Assembly: GCA_004352715.1 (NCBI GenBank)
Contig: SCFE01000034.1
Span: 1,001,144-1,065,143 of the forward strand
Length of the DNA stretch: 64,000 bases
Reading direction: 5' to 3'
DNA from: Hofstenia miamia
Lineage: Eukaryota; Xenacoelomorpha; Acoela
Shown: positions 25,123 through 35,072 of the stretch, one piece after another
Position numbering within the stretch: the first letter of the stretch is position 1
Layout: each line of letters begins with the position of its first letter
Made by a program: the position numbers and the translations under genes
The notes under the pieces: generated by a model
What the model was told of the DNA's origin: nothing
Databases searched by the model: none
Seen by the model: only the letters and a program-made list of their open reading frames with translations

Positions 25123-25484
25123 ATTTAGAATCTATCAAACCCTCTAGTATTAAAATTACAATATTAAATATTTAATACTTTTTACATAATTATTTGGTTT
25201 TTGACATCCAACTTATTAGACAATTTGAAAAATTTAAGTTTAAAACTTTTTCATAGAATGAATAAATAACATTGGGTTGAAAATGTATATTTTAATTTTA
25301 CTTTACAAATTATAAATTACAGAAAATACCCCCAAAGGAGCTTATTCATGCCTAAAAACAAAAATTATGCATGCATGAAGATATAGCATCTAAATAATAA
25401 ATGAAAACATTAAATAATATTACAAAACATACATATGTAAATTGTACTACTGTTTCTTACAAACTATCTTAAGAGGTAGGCATT

Positions 25485-25705
25485 AAAATTGTACCGCCGG
25501 TACAACTTTATAAGAAATGATTATTGAGAAAATATAGTTTTCTATCAGTTAGGCAGCAACAGGTGTTAAAATTGTACTGCTGGTACAACTTTTTAAAAAT
25601 GATTATTGAGAAAATTAAATATTGAAAAATATAGCTTTCTACCAGTTAGGCAGCAACAGGTGTTAAAATTGTACCGCCAGTACAACTTTTTGAAAAAATT
25701 AAAAT
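25485..25705. repeat. Three-copy tandem repeat with palindromic core, inside the Polinton left end
   Basis: Copies carry the 17-bp core TTGTACCGCCGGTACAA (25489-25505, perfect palindrome around one C) and diverged versions at 25572-25588 and 25669-25685, spaced 83 and 97 bp. The sequence before cores two and three (CAGTTAGGCAGCAACAGGTG) is also repeated. Position just inside the terminal repeat suggests a protein-binding site array, for replication or transcription; this is inference. Confidence 0.8.
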
Positions 25706-25739
25706 ACTCCAGTAAAAATTAATTGACGAAAATAAAATG

Positions 25740-26400
25740 AAATATCACTCTTACCAGTTATAAAGCAGTGTTGGAAGTTGCAAATTTATTGTAGATCTTT
25801 AAATTCATTAAAGGACTCTATATTTTTCTATTATCCGCAGATAGGACCATATTGTTTTTAAAGATAATGTGCACTGCTGTAAGCCATTAAATTTGCTGCA
25901 TATTTTAAAAAGTTTGATAAGAAAATATATCCATGAACTTGAAAAGGGAAGTTTTCTTTTGAAATCTTAGAATTTAATTTTTTCTTGCCGACATTGGGTC
26001 TTTGCAGCTTCTAATAATTGATGTGCTCTTACTGCAAGAACAATTGCTCTTGAGCAATGATAAGAAATCTGCACTTTTATTTTTTCCAGCTGGGGAATAA
26101 CATTTTGGAGATTTTCATAAAGAAATTCATCATAATCAAAGATCCTATTCAATAATCCACAAATTATGCTATCATTTAGGGCTTTTTTATTTTTATGATT
26201 CTGTCTTCAATGCCTTGAATTCTTAAATCCTCCATATCTAGGGTTAGGTTTGTTGAAGATGGTGGAATTACTATACGATTATATTTTTCCATGAACATTT
26301 CTTTTTATGGATGATTTTCTAGCATTTCCTCAATGAGGGAAGTTAGTTGAGCAACTTTATTTTCCATTGACACATAGCAACTGAATTAAAGCAATGTGTT
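25740..26400 (-). other. Possible decayed minus-strand accessory gene of the Polinton
   Basis: A 61-codon frame at 25967-26152 (acidic N-terminus, then a helix with R-A-H-Q-L-L-E-A-A-K) and open pieces on the same strand up to about 26370 suggest one former gene with frameshifts. No known domain was recognised. It sits downstream of the polymerase on the same strand. Confidence 0.35.
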
Positions 26401-26774
26401 TGTACACATCAGAACCTAGAAATCATAGTGTAAAAATATAATTTTTTAAAGCATTGGGTTGTTCTTTAATGTAGGCTGAAAATATATCAAAATGCTCAAT
26501 CATAATCAATCATTCAAAATAGATACATAAATGTGGTACTTAGAAAACATAATTTGTTCTGAATTGAAAGAAAACTTTATAAAAACCTTGGGAACAAAAT
26601 CTTTTAAATTAATAAAAATTAACAAATTCAATAAATAATTCTATCAGTAATAAATTAAGGTAAATACTTACATGTTTCATTGAAAAAAATGGAAAATTCT
26701 AGCTTTAAGAAATTCATCTATATATATATATAGTAACATGTGCATAAGATGTAGGAGGATTTATGTCAATAACA

Positions 26775-26960
26775 TTCACATATACCAAAGGATACTATCA
26801 TATGCTGTTAATTGAAATTGATATGCAGCTATCAAACTTAATTCAAAAGTTATAGACACAGCTATATAACATTAATGTTACACTTGTTGAATATATCAAA
26901 TGGATACTAACATATGTTGTTAATTGACACTAATATGTAGATGTGAATCAAATTAAAATT
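26775..26960. repeat. Two-copy tandem repeat, about 116-bp spacing
   Basis: ATCAAATGGATACTAACATA-like and ATATGTTGTTAATTGACA-like blocks occur near 26778-26838 and again near 26896-26955 with scattered differences. They lie just downstream of the polymerase stop. Confidence 0.7.
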
Positions 26961-26990
26961 TAATACTTCAAATTTAAATCCTAAAAAAAT

Positions 26991-29900
26991 TTAAAGGAAC
27001 TTATATGGAAAACTCTCATTATTACTTAAGTAATATCTTTTATCATCAAATGGTGATAATGATGCTTTTTCTGTGTTGATTAAACTAATTTTATGTTTTT
27101 TATTTCTCAATGTATAATTGTTTGAAACACCAATTTTATTTGTTTCTAAACAATTTTTAAAATCTTCAAAAGGTAACTTTTCTTTCTCAACTTTTGTTAT
27201 TCCTTTCAAAGTGTTTTTACTTTTATCATTAACTTTAAATGAATACATTTTACTCTTCAAAGCAATGAATTGATCTAAATATATACTTTGAGCTGTTTCA
27301 ATTTTAAAACATCCGGGAATTATCTTAAATTTTTCATTGAATAATTCGTGATTCTTATCAAAATTACAAAAATCAAATAATTCATAAATGTCATTAAGTA
27401 TTTTCAAATCATGAACTATATCTTTAGTTTTTATATTTAAAATGAAACTTTCTGTATCCATATAATTTAAAGTTATATTAATTTCCCAAAAAATTGTTGT
27501 AAAACATAATAATAAGTTTCATACATTAACAATTTTGAAAGTTCTAAAGCAGTAAATCCATGATATATTGTTTTATCAAACCTCAATTTAGTTTGATGGT
27601 AATGATATACTAGAAAATCGTCAAAATCAGAATGCATTTTAAATTCTAGCTTGCTTTGTTCCTTGATTAATTTTTCAGTAGTCTCAGTTTTATTAAACAT
27701 TTTTACATTAATCTGTCCTCTAATATTTTTCCAAAGAAAGCATTATTCAAAAGTTTGTAAAAATCTTTCTCAAATTATTTTTTGCTTTTAAATGCATGTT
27801 AGTGTTATGGTCAATATATTTTTCCAAAACTTTAATAGCCTATAATGACAAAAATATAATGTTTTATCATATTGATCACAAATAAGCTTTGGTGTAGGAC
27901 AAACACTTTTAAGAGCAATTTGATTTTGATATTCACTATATTCAGAAGGGTCTATCTTTCTTTTAACTGAACAAAACAGAAAGTTTTTTGTTTTATTTTT
28001 CAATTTATTCAGATATGATAAGTCAGACTCAATAAAATATCCAATAGGACTGTTATCAGAAGTTCTGATTAATTTCTCAATTAGGTCCCCATTTACATCT
28101 AAGATCTTAAAATCACTATAAGGAAAGTTTTGTTTCATTACAAAGCCATATAGAATATTTGCATCAATATACAAAATTTTATTTTCATCTGTTGATTTAA
28201 TATATATATCTCCCATCACAGAACTAATCTCACCCTGAATATTTTGTTCAATTGAAAGTACAATGTCACAATTCTTCAAATAATCTAATTGAATATTCGT
28301 GAATTTTAATCCACATTGCCAAGTATATCCATGTAATGAGTATGCATAACACGGATTTAAACCATATTTTTCTTTACCAAGTTTAATAAAATTTTCAAAA
28401 ATATCTGCTAGTAATAAGACATCAACTTTTAAATACAACATTGTCAATTCCTTTCCAGATTTAATGTCATACTTTTTAACTACTTTATTAGTTCTTTCAA
28501 TTTCATCTTCATTTGGAGCCTTTTGAGTTAGAGTTGAAAAGTAGTCTATTTTTTTATGTGGAATTTTTCATAAGATTCAGGAGCTATCAAAAAATTCATA
28601 TGGCTAGGCTAATTTACATTTTACAAGTTCACATTGTCCTAAATATTTCTCTAGAATAGGCTTTTTCTCAAGATTATTTGCTAAATTATTTAATGATGAT
28701 GCAAGAAATCTGTAAAAATCCAAAAACCTTATACAACCATAATGTACAGAAATATATTCTTCCTCAGATTTACATAAGGGTTTTATAACCAACTTTTCTC
28801 AACATTTAAATAGTTCATTGAAAAATAAATGTGAATCATATCATGAATAATTATGAAAATTAAAAGGCACAAAATCCATTCATTGTTTTTGAGCCATTAA
28901 ATTGCAATAATTGCAAGCTGCACCTCTGTATTTACCTGTTAAATGACAATGATCTCTAACTAAGGAGACCTTTGTGCATACACATAAATAACATTACTTT
29001 GAATTTTTAAATTCTTCATTTTCTTTTTTAGTAATTTTCATTGAAATGTCATGTGTAAACAAAAAGAACAACTTGTTTTCTAATTCTTTAATTTTTTGAA
29101 CAAATACTTCAACACAATCTTTTCCAAAATAATGAATGTATTTTGATTTACATAATTCAGGTATATCTGATTTTAGATATATTCCAAAAGCAATAGGTAA
29201 TTGGTTACATAAAATTGTAGTTTTATCAACATTAGGTAAATTACATTTACTCTTGACCTTTTCATTATAACATTCAAAATCTGCATAAATTCTAAATGGA
29301 ACATCTATTTTATAATAATAATTTTTAAATTTAATTTGTCTTCTCTTGGAAAATATAATTGTGTTGTGTGTTGTGTCTTCATTTTTACATAATCTAATAT
29401 GATTTTCAAAAGTTGACTTTTTTCTACATTTTAACAAAAGTATAGTTTATCTTTACTTAAATCCTTGTATAGTACATATTTCAAGTTTTTTATTAGAACA
29501 AAGTGATTTTCAGACATCCCCAAATCAGTTGCATTTTCATCAGAATAGTAAATTGGTAATACATTATACAAAGTTGCTTCCCCCCAAACTTTTAGCTCAT
29601 AAACATTAATTTTTATTCCATTTTGTTTAATATATTTTTCAATTCCATTTATTGTTATTGGAAATGTGATTCCATTTAAATTGTATTTATCTAGATATTT
29701 TTCATAAATGCATGTTCTATTTTGATTCTTAGAACTAGGGTGTTGTGCTGCAATTATTTATCACAAAAAATATTTATCATCATTATTAATAATATTTATA
29801 ATTGAAGAAGATTTAATTGGTAATTTAACATATGTTCCACCCCAAGAAATTTTGTACACTTTAATATTTTTACTATGCACTCCAATGAATACCCAGTTTG

Positions 29901-30972
29901 ATCCTTTTGTCTTCATTTTTACATAATCTAATATGATTTTCAAAAGTTGACTTTTTTCTACATTTTAACAAAAGTATAGTTTATCTTTACTTAAATCCTT
30001 GTATAGTACATATTTCAAGTTTTTTATTAGAACAAAGTGATTTTCAGACATCCCCAAATCAGTTGCATTTTCATCAGAATAGTAAATTGGTAATACATTA
30101 TACAAAGTTGCTTCCCCCCAAACTTTTAGCTCATAAACATTAATTTTTATTCCATTTTGTTTAATATATTTTTCAATTCCATTTATTGTTATTGGAAATG
30201 TTATTCCATTTAAATTGTATTTATCTAGATATTTTTCATAAATGCATGTTCTATTTTGATTCTTAGAACTAGGGTGTTGTGCTGCAATTATTTATCACAA
30301 AAAATATTTATCATCATTATTAATAATATTTAAAATTGAAGAAGATTTAATTGGTAATTTAACATATGTTCCACCCCAAGAAATTTTGTACATTTTAATA
30401 TTTATACTATGCACTCCAATGAATACCCAGTTTGATCCTTTTAATTTTTCAAAATCATCAATAATTTCCTTTAATTTAGAGGAAATATTAATATTATTTA
30501 CTTCATGCTTAGCTTTTATTTCCTTCATTTTAAATTGATAAGGAACTATTACATCTTTAATTGTATCTTCAATACCTTTTGTAAATTTTAAATAAAATGA
30601 AACATTATATTTTAATGGTTGGTTGATTATAATAAAATATTTTATTAATGTTTCTGTAAACAATGTATTAATATCTATAAATGGAATTAAGGTGTCACTT
30701 CCTTTAAGAGTACCCTTAAAATTAACAATTGCATTAACATAATGTTTATTTATTTTAGCTTTTGGAATATATCCATTAATTGTAAAATCATGATTCTTTT
30801 CTACATTTTTTAAATGTTTCTTAGTTTTAATATATGTATTATAATTTTTCTTAACAATTGTCAAATTACAAGTGATATTTTTTCTTGTTACCATCTCTCT
30901 ATATATATTGTCTAGAAAAATTTTCTTCACAAATAATGTGTCTATATCTTTTTTGTCTAGAAAAAAAATCAT
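26991..30972 (-). pseudogene. Polinton protein-primed DNA polymerase B, frameshifted
   Basis: The gene reads leftward from 30972. The N-terminal region (30972-30295) ends in G-S-N-W-V-F-I-G-V-H-S and N-D-D-K-Y-F-L, a conserved pre-exonuclease block of Polinton polymerases. Exonuclease motifs follow: Exo I F-R-I-Y-A-D-F-E-C (about 29250-29290), Exo II region with C-I-R-F-L-D-F-Y-R-F-L (about 28720) and Exo III Y-L-K-V-D-V-L-L-L-A-D (about 28420). Polymerase motifs: A, L-Y-I-D-A-N-I-L-Y-G (about 28160); B, F-Y-K-L-L-N-N-A-F-F-G-K (about 27730); C, Y-M-D-T-E-S-F (27467-27447), where family members usually have DTD. The thumb has K-M-Y-S-F-K and a terminal D-D-K-R-Y-Y-L. In life it would copy the element from a protein primer at the terminal repeats. 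Breaks lie near 30295-29437, 28994, 28600, 28450, 27780 and 27470. A 534-bp tandem duplication lies inside the gene. Confidence 0.9.
29374..30441. repeat. 534-bp tandem duplication within the polymerase gene
   Basis: 29374-29907 and 29908-30441 are direct copies; the offset of 534 is constant at every point checked. Only about five substitutions were noticed (for example GGAAATGTGATT against GGAAATGTTATT), so the copies are about 99% identical. The unit is a multiple of three, repeating 178 codons around the N-terminal to Exo I border. Confidence 0.92.
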
Positions 30973-31020
30973 AAATAATGTTTCTGTATATTTTTAATAT
31001 TTACCCAACTATTAATTTTA

Positions 31021-31860
31021 TCAGGGTATCCTGGCCATTCCATTGTTCTTCTTCAACACTTTTTCAATTCTAAATATATCTTGATCAGTTTTTTGCAATT
31101 CTTCTTCATAAAATGATACTTTTATTTCTTCATCAGCTAAATCCTTCAATGTGTATGTTATAGGGTCTGTTGATTTTAATTTATCAATAATAAATATTTC
31201 TTCATTCCAATTTGGTGTATAGCCTTTATCAAAAACTTAGTTTAAAAAAAGTTAGTTTACTTATTCTAACTTTATCACCTACTTTAAATTTATATTTAAG
31301 CAAAATGGGCTTAATACTATCATTGTACCTTGATAGCTTCATGCCTAGACTTTCCTTATTGTACAAATTTATGTAAACTTCATCTTCATTTTTCTCTTTT
31401 GAAGCTTCAATTGGAGTCATTTTTATAGAGCTATGTTTTGTATTATTGTCTTCATTTAATATGTACAATGTATATCCAAATATTGTGAATTCTTTACACA
31501 TTTTATTTTTAATTGTTCTATTAAATCTTTCTACATGTGAATTTTTTTCAAGGTTTTCTGTTGATTACATTTTAACTTGTACTTATCAAGAAGTTCTTGA
31601 ACATGCTTATTATTAAATTCCTTTCCTTTATCTACCCATAAGAACTTTGGAAATCTAGAGGATGAATGTAATTCACCCTTGAATGCATCTCTAACCATAG
31701 GTCCAGTTTTAACTTTTAGTGGAATAATCCATCCATGCTTTGAAAATGCATCTACAATCATCAACAAATATTTAAAACCTTTATTCCATTTACTAAATTT
31801 TTGCAAATCAACTAAATCAACACACCAAATTTCATCTATATGATTTACAATCACCTGTGT
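31021..31860 (-). pseudogene. Polinton integrase (retroviral-type, rve fold), frameshifted
   Basis: The minus-strand frame 31860-31531 has D-E-I-W-C-V-D-L-V-D (first catalytic Asp region), G-F-K-Y-L-L-M-I-V-D-A-F-S-K-H-G-W and F-L-W-V-D-K-G-K-E-F-N-N (second Asp, WxDxGxEF), the core DDE integrase pattern of Polintons. The frame then shifts near 31530 and continues in 31501-31229 with N-T-K-H-S-S-I-K-M-T-P-I-E-A-S and K-Y-K-F-K-V-G-D-K-V-R-I-S-K, the end of the core and an SH3/chromo-like C-terminal part. Another shift near 31230 leads to the tail ending at a TGA near 31021. The enzyme inserts the element into chromosomal DNA. It is in the same frame as the upstream phospholipase-like region, separated from it by one TGA at 31933-31935. 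Confidence 0.87.
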
Positions 31861-31932
31861 TCTTCTAAAAATTCTTTTAATAGGTTTGTGAAGTTCATTA
31901 GCTAACCCTTTCTCTTTTAGAGTTTTTTTTAT

Positions 31933-32363
31933 TCACTCCCACACTAACATATGTTTTGTACCAATAACATTTGAAACTAATAAGTTATCAAATCTTTCAT
32001 GGATATTCTTTGGTTTAACATTTCTTAAATTATTCAATGTTTGTTTGTCACAGTTAGCTTTCCCCTTTTGAGCTTTGTTATAACATATATCATGTTCTCT
32101 AGAAATAGCATCAATTTGATTATATGGTTGTACATTATTTTTCAATTGTTTCTGTAAAGGGTTATATGGTCCAGTATATTTATGATTTGGAAGTTTCAAA
32201 CCTCCTTTTGGTTTTGGAAGGTAACCAATTGCTTTATGAATATCAAAAGTAAAAGGTTGTCTCCACTAACCACAGGTAAATTCTTTACTCTTTGTCCACC
32301 AACTTTACTTCTTACAAATTTTGTCTTTTTACTTCCACAATTTCTACAAATTGATTTTACCAT
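31933..32363 (-). pseudogene. Phospholipase A2-like domain with N-terminal CxxC, upstream of the integrase
   Basis: From an ATG at 32363 the minus strand encodes a basic start with S-I-C-R-N-C-G-S-K-K (a possible zinc-binding CxxC). After a frameshift near 32230-32250 comes Y-T-G-P-Y-N-P-L, then P-Y-N-Q-I-D-A-I-S-R-E-H-D-I-C-Y. This matches the layout of virion phospholipase A2 domains (parvovirus VP1 type): a YxGPxNxL calcium loop, a PxNxxDAxxxxHDxxY catalytic His-Asp block, then a D-K patch. The His-Asp pair and Tyr are kept. Such domains help virions breach endosomes. The stop at 31933 is TGA, and the same frame continues into the integrase with about 26 codons between them, so this may be one fused gene. 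Alternatively it is a separate small gene that ends there. Confidence 0.7.
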
Positions 32364-32566
32364 ATTTCTTCCATTTTTTGTTTTTATTCATTTTCCAGAG
32401 CCTGGAATAGAACCTGTTAATCTTTTCTATTTAACACAGTAAGTTAAATTTGTTGTCATTGTTATAAAATAAGAACTGAAATTAATTTCAGAAAAAAAGA
32501 TTTTCTTTTTTCATTAGGGGTAGTTGTATTAATTTCAGAAGAAAAATTTTCTTTTTTCCTTATACA
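32364..32566. promoter_or_regulatory. Divergent intergenic region between replication and structural gene blocks
   Basis: Separates the minus-strand integrase gene from the plus-strand ATPase gene. It contains two nearly identical blocks of AATTTCAGAA.AAAA followed by TTTTCTTTTTTC (32482-32513 and 32531-32560), the second ending in CCTTATACAATG, where the ATG is the ATPase start. Confidence 0.65.
32547..32566 (+). promoter_or_regulatory. Late-promoter-like box before the ATPase gene
   Basis: TTTTCTTTTTTCCTTATACA sits directly before the ATG at 32567. The same block precedes the capsid gene (35047-35072) and the short frame at 37152, and a diverged form precedes 38532. Recurrence at gene starts within one element argues for a promoter. 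Confidence 0.65.
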
Positions 32567-33221
32567 ATGAAGATTATTAATTATGATAATCCAAAAGTGA
32601 AAAATGACAAATCCCCAGTAGATTTCTTACCAGATTTTAGAAGGCTTATATTTGAAAAATCAGGATGTGGAAAAACTAATTTATTAATGGATAGGATTTT
32701 AAGACCTCTTATATATTATGATAAATTATACATCTATACTCCAAATTTTCATCAAGAAAAAATACAAAATCTAATTAAGATAATGAAAAGAATATTAATG
32801 AAAGTAGGCTACAATGTTTTAGAAATGTTACCAAAAGAATTTCTAAAAAACACTAATGAATATTCAACAACAGGCAGGTAGAAAAATAGTTATCTTTGAT
32901 GATGTTGTAAATTTGCCAGAAAAGACACAGAATAAAATTGCAAATCATTTCACTGATGGATGTCATCATAACATATCAGCAATATATATTTTGCAAGCTT
33001 ATTACAATGTTCCAAAGAAAGTAAGACCAAATTGTACACACATTGTTTTATACACTCCTGTTGATAATCATGACAAAAATTCAATTGCTAAGGATAATTC
33101 TTTTAATCCAGAAATTTTTGAAAGTTTGTCTAATTATGACTTTTGTTTTGTAAATAAGGAAAAGAAAACTGTACACAAAAACTGTAATGAAACACACACA
33201 GCAAAGTGTCCTTTATTTTAG
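32567..33221 (+). pseudogene. Polinton genome-packaging ATPase (FtsK/HerA-like), one frameshift
   Basis: The first frame (32567-32881) has the P-loop F-E-K-S-G-C-G-K-T-N-L; GKT is intact but Glu stands where the first Gly of the P-loop usually is. A shift near 32870 moves to the frame 32856-33221, which holds Walker B K-I-V-I-F-D-D-V and a sensor-like Y-I-L-Q-A-Y-Y-N-V-P-K-K-V-R region, as in A32-type packaging ATPases. Length over both frames (about 215 residues) fits the family. It would pump DNA into capsids. It is the first gene of the plus-strand block and follows a late-promoter-like box. Confidence 0.87.
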
Positions 33222-33328
33222 GAGTTAAGGGACAAAATGCCCTGTATTGCATTAGCAAAGGAACTATATGTTCTGAATTGCATGAGCAATGGGTCAAAAA
33301 TATTTTCTAAATTAATTATATAACAATG

Positions 33329-34120
33329 GACTATGATGAATATAGAAAACTAATAAATCTTGAAGATGAAGTCCCTAAGTAAGAAAGAAAGATTTTACAA
33401 CAAAAACATCATTACATTAACCAACAAAATGAAGTTCTGTAGAACTTACAAAAAAGCATATAAACCTATTACAAAAACTATTTCAGATCAAGGATCTGCT
33501 ATTAAAGAAAGTTTAGAAAATCAGCAAGATGCAAGCCTACTACCACATATACAGAACAATATACAAATGAATCAATTAGAACTTGAAAAGATTAAGAAAA
33601 GTGTAGTACCTGTAAAAATCTTTTGCAAAAATATAGTTTACCTTTGAGCAATGACATAATCCAAAATTTAGAGAAGAAAAATGAATTAAAAATTTTTATT
33701 AAACATGTATATGATAGCATACAAAAGACAGGTGTTGCAAAGGGAGCCTTAACCAGGCAAAAGAAGAATCATCCAGATAATTATGACACTAATATTTAAA
33801 GTAAATGAACTCCAAAAATACTGGAATTTTGTTCATAGTGTTATTCAATTTACAGAAGGACAAGGACTCAAGAAAAACAAAGTATCTATAAGTGAAAAGA
33901 AATCTTTTCCACTTAAAGTTTATGACAACATGTTTGGACTTACATTTATAGATATGGATAAATTATATAGAAAATATATTTTAGAAGTTTACTATGTAGA
34001 TCAAAATGGCATACCATATGGGAAACCAATTATTTCAGAACCAATTGACCTATCCTTCATAGATCTTTTAACAAAGAGATATAATAAAAAACAAGATAAA
34101 TACACTGAAAAAGTCTAGGG
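33329..34120 (+). pseudogene. Decayed Polinton gene of unknown function after the ATPase
   Basis: A start MDYDEYRKLI at 33329 shifts frame near 33370 into a Lys-rich helical stretch (33360-33647), then after further shifts into 33783-34118, which has F-G-L-T-F-I-D-M-D-K-L-Y and ends in a basic K-R-Y-N-K-K-Q-D-K-Y. The pieces likely belong to one or two former genes. I do not recognise a catalytic motif. Position between ATPase and capsid genes suggests a structural or DNA-binding role. Confidence 0.5.
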
Positions 34121-34202
34121 GAGTATTTAGGAATCTGGTAAAACTTGCTGGAGTTACAGGTAATCACAAACAACATTTCTGAGGAGTATTAAAACAACAA
34201 AA

Positions 34203-34960
34203 TTGAATATTCCCATGATGGGGGGCATTACATGGACACAAGTTACATTTCCTGATGGTATTTATCAGTACAAAGATATATCAGCATATATAAACAATGA
34301 AATGGTAGCAAATGGTCATAAGTCAATAGAAACTACAGATAAACATATTGAAATAATTTTTAATGAGAATAATTATGAGGTGTTTATTTTCTTAGGTCCT
34401 AAAATGTAGTTAAAGTTTGATAAAGAACTTGGTAATCTACTAGGTTTTGTTAATGACTTTAATAATCAATTTTATGGGAGTAATTTTAAGTTAATCTTAA
34501 CTGAGAGTACAATTTCAGATAATGTTCCTAAGATTACAAAAGGAATTGATAATATTTTAATTCATTGTTCTCTGATAAGTGATAGCATATACAATGGAAA
34601 TTCTAGTGATATAGTATTTACTTTTCCTACAAATGATTTAGTATCAAGTTATCCATTTACAAAACAACCTTTGTGCAAATTATTCAACAAAATCAACACA
34701 AATGAAATAAGAGAAATAATAATTAAAAAAAAATTATGAAAAATATTTAAAGGGTTAATTTTATTAACCCACGGGTAGAGAATGCTCTCCCCTTAAGGGA
34801 AGCAAATTTACCCACTGGGAAAGGAACTTCCCCCTTAAAGGTTGAATCTATTAATGCACAAGTAACAAGCAATAATAAAAAGTTAGAAACACCAAAAGTA
34901 GCTAATAAACCTAAATTTTTTGAGATTAGCTTAGAAACTCCAAAGAACAAAAAGGAATAG
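34203..34960 (+). pseudogene. Decayed Polinton structural protein, possible minor capsid (penton-like) gene
   Basis: The frame 34203-34409 includes F-P-D-G-I-Y-Q-Y-K-D-I-S-A-Y-I, resembling a FxLxxGxYxxxDIxxxI segment I associate with a conserved Polinton structural protein. The same strand continues after one in-frame TAG at 34409 with L-G-F-V-N-D-F and N-I-L-I-H-C-S-L-I-S-D-S, then beta-rich sequence to about 34738. A further piece (34755-34960) is Lys/Pro-rich. The beta-rich make-up and position just before the major capsid gene fit a single-jelly-roll minor capsid protein, but I could not confirm the fold by reading. Confidence 0.45.
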
Positions 34961-35046
34961 AGATACAAATGTTATTAAAAAGTTTTCTAAGAATGAGCTC
35001 TAGAAGTTTGACAATATTGCAAAATTAATTTCACACAGAAAAAAGG

Positions 35047-35072
35047 TTTACTTTTTTCCTTATATAGTAGAA
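35047..35072 (+). promoter_or_regulatory. Late-promoter-like box before the capsid gene
   Basis: TTTACTTTTTTCCTTATATA followed by GTAGAA and the ATG at 35073. Matches the box before the ATPase at 15 of the first 16 positions by eye. Confidence 0.65.

Noticed and set aside
25485-25705. CRISPR-like array
   Set aside because: Only three units with variable spacing, palindromic core and no constant spacer length; this is a eukaryotic sequence.
34752-34770. GGGTTAAT/ATTAACCC hairpin as a terminator
   Set aside because: Short AT-rich stem within decayed coding sequence; no basis for calling it a terminator in a eukaryotic element.
34747-34968. 73-codon minus-strand frame with F-P-V-G-K-F-A-S-L-K-G-R
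   Set aside because: Antisense to a better supported plus-strand Lys/Pro-rich piece in the structural block.
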